From assembly GCA_025267735.1 (NCBI GenBank), contig CM046304.1, positions 27,469,381 to 27,533,380 of the forward strand: DNA of 64,000 bases. Direction: 5' to 3'. The notes under the pieces are model-generated. The model ran no database searches. It was given only the letters and a program-made list of their open reading frames with translations, and was not told the origin of the DNA. Positions 22,988-35,000 of this stretch are shown here, piece after piece (position 1 is the stretch's first letter; every line of letters starts with the position of its first letter). The DNA is from Mactra quadrangularis. Lineage: Eukaryota > Mollusca > Bivalvia > Venerida > Mactridae. The position numbers and the translations under genes are program-made.

Positions 22988-23260
22988 TCACACAGCATCT
23001 TTCTTAGCTTCGATTGCTTTCCAAGCTCTAAGTTGTTCAGCCGCGGTTTGGCGTGTCTTTCGCACACGCATGTTGTCTTGTATAGCTATCCCCATATAAG
23101 ACTCAGTATCGTTGTAGTATGGGTTCTTGTTGTTGTTGCTCTAGATCTGCAAGAATGAAAGAAAAGTTTAATAATTTTACATATATTTTCATAACCACAG
23201 ACATATCAGTACGTAGATCAGCAACTCTACTTATATAACTTGCGTGCAATCGGCCGCCAT
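22988..23260 (-). CDS. Candidate small two-exon gene, about 57 residues, unknown function
   Basis: An exon at 22988-23140 keeps a 50-codon frame open to a TGA. It is rich in charged residues with helical character towards the end (RVRKTRQTAAEQLRAWKAIE). It follows a pyrimidine-rich acceptor region with two AGs six bases apart (after 23147 and after 23141); only the second leaves this frame free of an in-frame TAG. A phase-0 5' exon is possible at 23240-23260: ATG lies inside a YY1-type motif and encodes MAADCTQ, but its donor GTTATA is weak and the intron would be only 99 bases. Alternatively this is the last exon of the upstream IgGFc-type gene, but that gene exits its last exon in phase 1, which gives only about 14 residues before a stop at 23103. 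The family is not recognised. Confidence 0.38.
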
Positions 23261-23440
23261 ATTGGAAAGTGCAAAAGGAGAGCGCGTCTATTATCATCCT
23301 ACATGTTTGTAATAAAAATGATAAAATATTTCTACAAAATGCAATAATCATTCGGAGCTTTTCTCTTTTTAAAGAAATAGAACAGCCGGAAGTATTTATT
23401 TCACATTTTGAACCTACTTTCGAGTCACGTGATGTTTACA
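23250..23440 (-). promoter_or_regulatory. YY1 / ETS / E-box cluster, possible promoter of the small gene
   Basis: Going upstream on the minus strand, a YY1-type AATATGGCGGC (about 23253-23263) overlaps the proposed ATG. An ETS-type ACTTCCGG lies near 23384-23392 and an E-box TCACGTGA near 23426-23433. YY1 motifs overlapping start codons are typical of some ubiquitously expressed animal genes. The assignment is inference from motifs. Confidence 0.42.
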
Positions 23441-23784
23441 TGGCAGCCACAAAAAAAGGACAATCATATAATGAGCACGTGGAGTCTTGCATTACTAGTA
23501 AACTGACTTGAGATTGTTGCCAAACATCTTGATGTAAATCGATTTTGGCACTTTGATGTTCTCCAATTAGTTAATAGACGAACTAAGCAATGTTCTGTTC
23601 TGCACATGGTCCAGTTTACGAGAATATTCAAAATATAGTACATATATCAAACATGAATGACTTTTAGTATTTCTTTGAAAAGATGATTTTTGTCAGAAGG
23701 CAAAAGAAGTTTAATTTGACAGATATTTGACAGATATGTCTAAATAATTATTAAGTAATGTGACATATGAACGATTGCACGGAG

Positions 23785-25418
23785 TAGAGGTGAAACGATT
23801 CAAAAATTTTCGATTCGATTCGATTTCGATTTTTCATCAAACAATTCAATTTTTCGATTCAATTCGATTTTCTACTGGAATTATATAGGACATAACAAAA
23901 AATAAATTGTAAAAAGAATTAAGAAAGAGATACAACCCAAAGACAATAAAACATAAATATATATATTTAAGAACAGTGCATTTTTATCTGAAGGACCTCC
24001 CTCCGGAAGACGAAAAATTCTAATTCTAATTCTTTAATAATACCCATTTTACAGGTATTTAGAGCTTGAATAGTTATATATATTTTACTGCATTTTAGCA
24101 TATATAAATGACAAATCGTATTATTTCCAACTTTTTAATTAAAAGTAATGCCCATAGACAAATTGTTTATTTCTCCTTACCTACATGTACGTACAAACAG
24201 TATATGACTCAAGTCATTATCAAAATAAAATTATTCATCAGTGCATCAATGCCATAATTAATGACTAGTTAAGGTTACGGTTAGACAATAAAAAATTGCA
24301 AGCATTCAGCAAATGTAGATCACTATGACCAGCTTAATTTAGTTTGTTTCAAAATATTTTTTTGGCTCTGGCATGATTTAAAATAATTCTCATCACATCA
24401 TAAACGTTAAATTAATTTTTATCAACTCTAGATCTATATTTATAACTTTCTTACACTAATGTTTATTTCAAAATAAAATTATTTTTGGGCTTAAATGAAT
24501 GTATTAGTGAAAATAAACAATTATTTTCGGACATTTCATAGAATTCATTTCCAATTTATAGTAAATAAAATCTAACCAACCACGTTTTGCCCGATTTTAA
24601 TAGTTAAGGAAAACAAAGAGGATTTTCCCAAAAATAAACGTAAATAACGTCAAAACACACAATTAAGTTCACAGTTTATCTCTAAATTACTTTATCATGC
24701 TTGATTTAATTTTGTATCATAGGGAACGAAATCGCTTCCACCATTTCGGCGTAATGTCATTCATTTTCGCGACCCACGCTAGATAGCAATTTCACATGAA
24801 ACATCTTTTGTGATTAAAAAACTTATTGTTTTCAATGTTTTCATCTTGATTTAACAAATGATGCTTCAGGAAACGACGATGTGAAAAGTTTAATTTGTAT
24901 TTCTTAAGAAAATTCCCCCAATATATATTATTGCCGATATTGTAAAACTAAATCGACTGGTTATATCTTGGTGGCCCCCTTTATCACTATATTCTCTCTA
25001 TATAGGTACCAGTCTTAGGTATATATGAATGATATCAAGCGTGTTAACTAACTCGACGACTCCATTATCGATTTTCTGTCAGCGAGTTAATCTCCCAGCG
25101 TGTGACCGACAGTAAGGTCTAATTGACATGTACGCATAATTAACATGTATAATTGCTGCGGGCAGTCTCACTTTTTACAACTCTTATCTGGATTAACAAT
25201 CGTCGGTCAATAAGGGTACACTATTTTAGTTTACTATAAAAAATGCTTATTTTAACCGAAATGGGGCGTTTCATTCAACTCACAAAACTACTGAAAAAGA
25301 CAGTATTTCAAAAAAGAATCGAATCGAAAATGCCTCTTCCGAATCGAATCGAACCGAACCGAATCGAGCGTTAAAAATCGCGATTCTTTGTGAACCGCGA
25401 TTAATCGTTTCACCTCTA
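23785..25418. mobile_element. Non-autonomous hAT-type DNA transposon, 1634 bp
   Basis: The ends are TAGAGGTGAAACGATT and its complement (AATCGTTTCACCTCTA). They are flanked by a perfect 8-base target duplication GCACGGAG at 23777-23784 and 25419-25426. An 8-bp duplication and this end type are hallmarks of the hAT superfamily. Both ends carry runs of ATTCGATTCGATT-like subterminal repeats. No transposase frame is visible, so it would need enzyme supplied from elsewhere. Confidence 0.92.
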
Positions 25419-25426
25419 GCACGGAG

Positions 25427-26460
25427 TGCATGCATAGAGGTTAGAAACTTTGCTTTTCAAAACGTATTAACTTGGCCTATTTGTGTCACACAAATTTAAC
25501 AATCGGACTATTAGGCAAGTTTTGCTAAAGAAACAAAGATGCTTATCACAATTTAACCTTGACAAGCATAGTATATTGACCTCGATCGATTGATAATGAA
25601 AACAAAACAATATCCACTTAAGTATGATTGGAATCCAGAAATATATTTAGCTGCTACTGTTTGAATGACAAAGCAGCCTAATGTCATTGAGTGGTTTGTT
25701 TGGAATTGCTTTCATAAATATCAAAGATACAGATATAGGCAATATAATGGCAAATCTACTGTATAATAATAATCAATAGTCTTATATAGGTACTTGAAGG
25801 CTGGCTACAATCGTGAATATATCAAATGAAAAGCCATTGTCATTTATCAGTAGAATTTAATAATTTTCTGCAAAAGTGTTATCGTTTGAAAATTCCTAAT
25901 AAAGGTAAAGGTAACATAATTATGTACAATGCCAAACATGAGATGAGAAAAAATGTATTTTTCTTTGTAATTTTCAATTAATTTTTAAAGACTATACAAT
26001 CATAATTATCACCATAAGATCGGCCAGATGCGAGTGTTAACGTTTTTGCTCCAGTGATTGTAATTTGGGATCTTAGTCAGCAACCAGGTTTTGAATATAC
26101 ATTATATATAATATGTGCACGAGTTTAACATTGTCATGCTAGTTGTATTTTGTTGTATTTTGTGCTTAGATGATATTGCAACTCTAATCACAGGGAGGTA
26201 ACTTGACAATTCCCTGTGGTCTAATGTACACGTCAATACAAATATTTAACAGAATATTATAAATATTGTTAAGGGAACTACTCATTATATGCTTGTGTAA
26301 TTTTGAGATCTAGTTAAACTTGCATAATGTGACGTCATCATTAATACAAATGAAACTACAAGAATATTTACTAAAACAACTTAAGCTAGAACATAAAAGA
26401 TGAGTAACACGTTAAAAACCAAACAGAAACCAATAGGCATGGCTACACGTAGTATCAGCA
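25427..26460. other. AT-rich intergenic DNA
   Basis: Nothing coding is recognised. A short perfect inverted pair (CACAGGGA and TCCCTGTG) occurs around 26190-26220. Confidence 0.4.
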
Positions 26461-26465
26461 GTTTC

Positions 26466-26665
26466 TAAGATAATCACAGTGTCCGATTACAAGCTTTCTG
26501 AAATATCCTCCTTTGGTAACGCTTGCTAAACCTCCGACACGCTACTACAAATTCACTCTTTAAATGAGGAAAATCGACATCACCCAATTTTTCATGCGTA
26601 GACACTACTTGCCGCGACCCTAAATCGAACTTCATACCAGGATCGCTGGATCGCTGATGTAATGG
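26466..26665 (-). repeat. Possible tRNA-derived SINE of another family
   Basis: On the minus strand a B-box-like AAGTTCGATTTAGG near 26615-26635 is followed by a GC-richer body unlike the surroundings. There is no second copy in the window to confirm it. Confidence 0.35.
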
Positions 26666-26855
26666 ACATAATCACTGTATCACATTATTTTTGCTTCATT
26701 TGATAATATCAGTAAATTACTAAATATCAACACTCGTACATATGGCCACCCTTTTAAGTTCCAGTATGAGACTAGTATGTGATAGTGTTTGGACTTTACC
26801 AGGGTAGTGAGCTAAATGTTGACGTGAATGTATAAACAGATTGATAAAGTTTTTT

Positions 26856-26976
26856 AACTCTCAGTGGCGCATACATTAACCCCACTGATTTACATACTCG
26901 CTTCAGAATGTTTGCATTCACTTTTGATAATTAAGTATTCTAATCAGTGGGGTTAATGTATGCGTCATTGACAGTT
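26856..26976. mobile_element. MITE family 3, well-preserved copy
   Basis: Inverted repeats of about 43 bases share CGCATACATTAACCCCACTG on both sides of a loop of about 35 bases. The diverged copy is at 18664-18775. It has no coding capacity. Confidence 0.88.
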
Positions 26977-28178
26977 GAATTAAATTACAAGTACAATAAA
27001 CAAGTAACTATGTGCAAGGTTCTTGAATACAATGTGAGACATAAGTTGTTATACGTATCTTAAATCTTACATTTCTCTGATTATGAAATCCTGAATCAAC
27101 CTGAATGTTAAAATGACTTTTATTACCATGGCAACAGAAACATGAATATTTTTTCTATTTTTTGTCATTAAGACTTCAAAAAGTTGTAGATGAACGCATT
27201 GACTGTTCAAAGTATTAAATATCTTCTTGGGGATAATAAATCTTCTAGTCATGACAAGTATATCATAGTAAATTACACTGAGATTATAAGTCAATTATTA
27301 CACGAACCTCGTTAAGGTAATCATTATAATCATTATAACCTGGTCGATAATACGATTCTAGGGAGAGTTATTGTCTTGGATGACTAGTTTGAAGACATGA
27401 ACTAAATGTATAACATACTACTTGCATGAAACTAAACTCAAATCATGAATATGATAAAACCGTACAGAGCCCTAAAATGACTTTTGAAATACTTATGCAT
27501 TTTAACTATTATTTCGTTTAAATGGAATATATTTTGTTAAGAAGCTATATCTCTGCGGTCCCTCATCAATGTGACATCATATGTGATATTATAGCGATGC
27601 GAGCAATGTTCATGTGGTACCATACTGATACCACCCTACACCGTAGCTTTTTAGAAAAGGGTTTCACGCCAAAACAACCAAGGGTACCATTTGGTTCAAC
27701 TCTATTAGGCAAACATTTGTATTAGTTCTCCCTTACTCAAAACTATAATCTAAAGTTGATCCAATGTAGGTCAAACCTGTTGGAACTTTTTACAAGAAGT
27801 TAGGCATTTTTCGTAAAGAGTAAGACTATGATTCTGTACATGGTTCATGGTAACAGTATAAAACATAGATGAGATAGTGTTTTAGTTGTTCGACTTTGTC
27901 ACACAACTATATACATGTATCCAAGTTTTGAGAATCCAGTACTGTATAGCTAGCTTACTACAAAAACGTTTTGAGGTGCATGAAGGAGCTCAACTCTTCA
28001 AGCATGTGCATTATTTCAACTTGTCTGATGCCATGTATGCTACGTAGAAAAACGAGCATTTTTGTCTAATTATCTTGAAATTATCATCAATAAAAGTAAA
28101 GTTTCAAATTTCTGACAATAAATTTTTAAATGACAAAAGAATCTTACATATAATGTAGACAATGATAAATTCTAAATA
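26977..28178. other. Region downstream of the IgGFc-type gene
   Basis: No exon is recognised. The nearest minus-strand AATAAA after the stop codon at 28179 is at about 27119-27124, so a 3' UTR of roughly 1 kb is possible. The 67-codon plus-strand frame at 27522-27725 has no support. Confidence 0.35.
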
Positions 28179-29044
28179 TCACGTACATATAGGAGTTATC
28201 CTAGTTGAACCTGATCGTCTAACTCTTTCTGCTATCAACATTCCAGCAATGAACACACCTACTGATGTTAATGCTACCACTATTGATATAATCACACTTA
28301 TAAAAGATCTTGAGAACTCTTTTTCATCTTCTTTATGTGTCTGATGATAAGTCCAAGCATCAACTTGTGTGTTAGTAACCTTGCCGAAATATAACACATC
28401 CTCGTCTATAAGTCCGTCATTATCATCATCAACATTGTTCAGTTTTTCTTCGTCTATTTTGTTATCACAGTCGTTATCTATACCATCTCCATTCCCGCCA
28501 TTTGCAGTTCGAGTTTCTACGCATGCGTCGTATAAATCAGCAATGCGCATGCCCAAACTGTATTCATACGCGGAGTTAGTACTTCGGGTTATCACAGATC
28601 CTATATAAGGTGATGTATTTAAGTTATTAGTTCTAATAGTGCGCGGTGACGTTAAATAAACACCCTGGCAAAGATAATACTCCCAGTAGAATGTCATAGC
28701 TCCATTAAATGGGTCACCATGGTGATGATTGAAAGTAATGTATTCAAAACTCTCAGAATGAGCGATAATATTTGAATAAGAGTCGTCTGTCGTTGATAAT
28801 GATAAAGTAAACATTAAAGATATGTGAAACAATTCTAGAGGAGGCACAAATTTCATTGTTAAGTGATATGTATTTGATTGGTCAAGTATTTTATACATGA
28901 CAACACAGAGAACAGTTTCGTTTGCTGCTACAGAAATGAAATCATTGGCTACAAGTTGAATTGTTAAATATGGCGAATTTGTAAAAGTTGATGACGTCAT
29001 CGAGCCTTTTGTCTCTATTGATAACATTGTATTTAAGCTTGATC
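28179..29044 (-). CDS. Exon 5: acidic loops, membrane helix and tail
   Basis: The acceptor is TTTACATTCACAG before 29044. The exon begins in phase 1 and encodes residues 272-559. The first half is a secreted-type sequence of unknown fold with several sequons. The acidic loops and the hydrophobic stretch SFISVIISIVVALTSVGVFI follow. The frame ends at TGA 28179-28181. Two donor-like sites lie just before the stop (GTACGT after 28187 and GTTCAA after 28211), both phase 1. Confidence 0.85.
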
Positions 29045-32000
29045 CTGTGAATGTAAAAAAAAGTTTTAGGAATTAACAAATCGGTCATTAGTAATAATAA
29101 CAAAATAATCAAATCACCTCTATTTTTTTATTTCTCAATGATTATAATTTAAGTTAATAAGTGCGGTTTGAAGACTGATTCCATTATACATGTTCAGCCG
29201 ACTTTACAATTTTGTAAGATAACCTCTAATCATTGAAATAACCTTAATGCAGGTGATCCCAAACAGTACCCATTTACATCTGGTTTGAGTGGAACAAATG
29301 TGGGCTAATTTCTTGCTCAAGCAATGCAATAGTGGGGTTCTATCCCGGGAATTCTCGATCCCTAAGCGCTTGTCCTACAACTCGGCCACAGTTTCTACAC
29401 ATATTTTACGAAGGTTACGGAAATATCTAACACTATACGTGTCATAGCACAGATTACAAAATATTATGTAACACAATCTCTTAAGTGCATTAAGTCAAAA
29501 TCAATGGAGATCACTGAGCAGTTAACAATTTTGCAATATGAGCTTTCGATATCAATCTTTTTAAATTAATTACTACATTGTTAAGGCTTGATAATGGCTT
29601 GAGACTTGATAAAAAGAGAGTTACAGAACACCAATGACATGATAACTTAATCTGGTGCATGATGTTTCCTTGATATCAGGAACTGCATGATCAATAGATA
29701 GACCATTTTCAAAGAGATTAGGTCTGACCGATAAATGAAATATTTCTGCACATCATCCGGCTATAAATCGTACTACCAAAACTGACGTAAGTGACAAGCA
29801 GAGAAATAATATCTGAATTTCCAGAGTAAGAATATTACTGCATTCACTCGGACGCCATTTTATTAGTCAAACGAGCCATCACCTAAGTACGCTTGCGGCA
29901 ACTCTAACTCTATTTGTAAGCGAATGATAGCAAGATCTCATTAAAGAAACACTCAGCTGTTGAAAAATAGAAGATAGCTTGTCAAAAAACAAGGCATCAA
30001 TATATTCAATACTAACCTGCTATTTTAAGAGTGACATTTGGATGAAACCATGAAGACATTGAAAACAAATGTCTTTTACCCCACGAAGAAGTTGGTACAA
30101 GTTGTTCCATTACACCACTAAAGGTGATATTACTATAACTACCTACAAACACACTAATTGGACGTGAAGATTGTATCATAGCACCTGTATAATCACACGA
30201 GCAGTTTAATCCCAACATGCCATTCTCAGGCAATGTTAAATTTATTGTAGAACCTGTCGAGTACTGTACACCATTTATAGACACTGTAGAAGTCACAAAA
30301 TTTGCAGGAAGAGTTAAAGAAACTCGTGAATGATTTCCATGTATAATGATAAAAGATGTAGGAAATACTGTAGTCACTATGTTTGATATTATATAGCTAG
30401 TTCCATGAGTATCATTTGGAAATACCATACAATTATCGTTGTTGTTGTGAATGTAAACACTGACTTCATCACTAGATGTTAGTAGATATCCTGAAAATAG
30501 ATTTCAATTAACATTAGTGTATATATAGATCAATGATTACATTTACAACTCTAAGTCTAAACTAAATTACATAATTACATTGTACATGAATGGTTCTGTG
30601 CGCCCCATTTTAGCATGTTTTAGTCTTATAGCAGCGGTCAGCCATTCAACTCACGTTTTTGATCAAACCTAGATCTCTTAATCTAATCTTATGTATAAAC
30701 TATAACTTATCTAATACCCTCGTCAGTGGCTGTCTTTTTTGATACAGTGGTAAGCGGAAGAATGGCAGTAGAAAAGTCTGACCACATTTCGCAATGACGT
30801 GTAGGTCCGTCGGGGAACCAATGATTCCTGAATTCGTAGTCAGGCCCCTAAACGACATACACATAGATGAAACAGTTTTTTGTTCAAACGCCGATCTTTT
30901 TTCTTGCGCGGAGTCAAAATCGCCAAATTACGAGATGTTTTGTGCACCTAAAGAGCAGAGGTGATACTTAATCTATGAGTTGATGCATGCATAAGTTACA
31001 ACTTATGAGTTGATGCATGCATAAGTTACAACTCGAAATGGTATTAAAAAAGTATAAAAATTTGAATTTACGACCACAGTGCTTATGTATCATGACCTAA
31101 TTGTGATTATCTTGGGAACTAAAGTCGCCGTCTTCAGTCAATTGAATAGTTTATCAATATCCTGCGTTGCAACGATGAACGCTCCATGCGTCCAATAGAA
31201 GTGACAAGATGCACAGTTAACTGAGACGTATGAGCTAATAATCTGACTTGTTCTTGCATCTACACCGGAAAACCATTAATTAGTACAAGACGAATAATCC
31301 ATAGAAAGTAGTTCTGTGTACCTGTGTCTTAACACGTAGTCAGACGATACTGAAAGTATGTCGTCTGCTTTCTAAAGTGGATGTGATTAAAAGAAATGAT
31401 GAAGTCGAGAGAAGATGAAAACAGATTGATAATGCTGGTTGCAAAATTGCTTTAGATGATTTATGAGTGAATTGACGTGATGTTTTCTTGACCGATGGTT
31501 CAATGAACATGACGATATAACTATATTCAATTATTGCAAAGCTGACTGAGAGTTATTATGAGACAGGCAAGTACAGTACAACATCTCTTGAACATCACTC
31601 ACTGAGAGTGACTGAAGTGTGTTGCTGTTTCAGAGGTTGTTGCTCAGCAAAGGTTAAATTAGATTCAAATTACGTCTATAGGAAATAACAAATCATGTTG
31701 TTGGGCAGAGGAGTTGCTTTGTAGAGGGCTTTTCTGCAGAGGTTATACCGTACACATAATGACCTTCTAAATTTGATTATCCGAATGGATTTTTTGTCGT
31801 GGCAGGTCATAGTCTACCATGTAAATTCATCATTATTGTCATTTTCCTACTTTTAGGTAACATTTATAGGTTACAGTAAGTTCGAAAATGATAATGACAG
31901 AACATGTATGTCGTGAAATATTAAACAAACTTCCTTACACTATATTGGTACTGACTTGCTGTGTAACTCGTGTTATAGAAAATGCACCATTTTTTAATGA

Positions 32001-35000
32001 TAGTTATTCCATTCTATTCAAACGTGCAAGGATACTCACCGGAAGTGACGATAGATCCCCATTTTACGGTTGTACACGGTAGAATATATTGTAGACTATC
32101 GTCTGCTTCTATGACGTCATAAAACAATGTGTTGTTGTCTTCTAAACTCACTATAGTGACGTTGACAGCTATCGTTGTTTGCGGTACGACTAATAATTTT
32201 GCTGGAGATGTTTCTGAACAAGATGGCGTTGAAAAAACGAATCTTGTGCCTTTGGTGTCGGGAACTTGGACTATAATGAAAATAGAAAACACAAATGTAA
32301 AATACTGTGACAATATTGCTGTTCTGTATAGTTAAAAGGCAAAATTTGATTTAAATATTATTCAACACTTTAGAGGAATAGTATACGATATTAGTGGGTG
32401 TCCGGTTGTCCGGGACAACACTTATTCGCACTGGCAAATATAATTTCTTTAGGGCAACCAAAAACCTACAAACCAGATAAATCGATTGCTACTAGAATGA
32501 CCTGTTCTGACACATACTTTCATATCCTAGTTTCGTAGGCTAATTTCGTTTTCCTTACATAATTAGGTCCTAAAACTAATTTGGATCAGGTATATTGAAC
32601 ATTAGCTCATAAATGAATAAAGTGTGCTCGAAAAAGTACTCCACTTTTTAAAGAAATGGACAATTGGCCAAACTTTAATTTAGAAAGCAGAATGGTTTGA
32701 ACTGTTTACTGTATCTCTATTATGTTGTAAAAGAGTTTTCAATGAATATATCTTCATATGGTAGCTTTAAAGGAAATGTGCTTTCAATAAAAATAACAAC
32801 AATATTTTCAATGTGTAATTACCTGAATAAACTGTATTGTTAAGTAGACATACTATTATAACTACACCTGAAACGAAAGTAAAATGGAATTTTAACTAAG
32901 AAGCAAATCATAAACAAATCAAATTATGAACCGCATGTAATTTACATATCAAATGTATCCTCATTTTGACTATAATGCATTTTAACTCCCTATAAGAAAT
33001 TTCTGCATCTTATTAGGTGCGGACTGAAGTCCATATTCTCTACATGGAATTGTATTGTTTATAGACATCACCATGGTAGGAGCGGTTATTAGCCTTATTT
33101 ACAAGAATACATTGATTTTAGTTATAAATGACGCAGTATTTTATTGGTCTAAAATTTGGACGTTTCTGCATTGTTTATTTTATTGCACTGTTTTGTATTA
33201 AAATTCGGATTTTATTCAATCGCTATTTAATTATCAATCAATCGGAGCTCATATAAAGCATCCATTTGACTCTGTGTGCACAGATTATGTTTACAATTAG
33301 TTAATGTTATTTTGATTTTATTTCTTATGCAAATTCGCAGATGGCATTATTTTCATCTATTTGGCTAATTGTGATAAATCGGGTATATTTTTTTATTTGC
33401 ATAAAATTGCTAATGAGGAATTTTGTTGTTGTTTACAGTCATAAACAGATTTGTTAATTAGGTCTACTCATATTAACGTGAAAGCAATGCTCTCATTTGC
33501 TATAGAAAATATATTTACAAGATGATTAAAGCTTGGTGACCTTTAAAAGTGTGACCTTTCAAGTGTTTATGATTAAGAGAAAATTTTAATTAGATTTAAG
33601 TAAACCAAGCGATGTAAGTCATCGATAATTAGTTGACACGTGTATATACATGAAATTCCTATATACAATGATGATAATGGCACATCTAATATTATATTTC
33701 AAGACAATTGTATTACATCTAAGACTTGTCATTAGGTAGATATGAATGGTAACTATAGAAACATAATACAAATAATAATTAGAATGACTTTAAATAGACA
33801 GATAAAGACGAAAGGTAAAACATACACACGTACAAATATGTAACAATTACACATAGAAGGTTAGACTGTAGTTATAAGATAGCGCAACATAACATACCAT
33901 GCCATGTCGCGCCATAAGATGCCTGCCATACCGTGCCACGACACGTTATGGCATGGTATGACACAGAATGGCATGGTCTGGCATGGTATGACATAGCTAA
34001 ACTTATCGACACATGACAGAACATGGCATATCATGCGATACCTGCCAAACTGTGCCACGACACGTCATGTCATGTTATGGCATGGCACAGTATCGCATGT
34101 TCTGGCATGATATGACATAGCTAAACATATACGGTCATATGACAGAACATGAAATGACATAAAACTTTATATGAAGTAATGAAGTACATAAAATACTTAT
34201 ACTAGTGTGTTTAATGTATTATATAAACTTTTCTAGAGATTTTAACTTTTATTACATTTTGTGCTTTTTTACAAAACGGGTTGCTACAGCTATAAAATTC
34301 AAAATTGGTGAATATCCATATTCATATTTTTGAACCAAGCATTCCTGATTTAAGATAATTATGGAAACAGTGATAGGGCAAATTAATTATAACCTGAGAG
34401 GGGAATTCCAATCGTTTTCAACTTATTTATGAATAATTGAAAGTTAACCAACTGCTTGCCAAATGACACTTGTACAAAGTGTTAGTATGGTAAATTAAAC
34501 AGTAAACCACAAAAAGGCGTTAAATTTTTCTTAGAAACATGTGTTTAATTATGTAAAACACCTTGTCCTTAACTTGACAACTTATCATTGTTATGAATGG
34601 CTGCTGATTCAGCACAATATAAATGCTAGCAAGAATCATTGATCAATGCCAAGTCTGAAGTCTATTTACTAACACTTTAAAGTTGCTGTGATTTGCAGAC
34701 GTACAAGAAATTGAAATAATTTACCCATAATTCAGTGGTATTTTCTCGTGTGGTACGAGAACAGTTCAAATGTATATGATCTTGATGTTTGCGTTTCCTT
34801 ACAATGCTTTTTAAAAATATAAACCTATATTATTGGATGATATAGATGTATAATTTTACAAAATACTATAGTTATTCATAGTTATTTTAATTTGTCTAGA
34901 TTGAGACGGATACAATTTCATACCATGTACTTCGATCTATGTTAAATAAAAATTCATCACAATTGTAAAGTAAAAAAAGTAAAGCAATTGCATTTTATAG

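Noticed and set aside
23269..23511. 80-codon plus-strand open frame
   Set aside because: It begins at a GTG and overlaps the promoter-like region of the minus-strand candidate gene; there is no protein motif.
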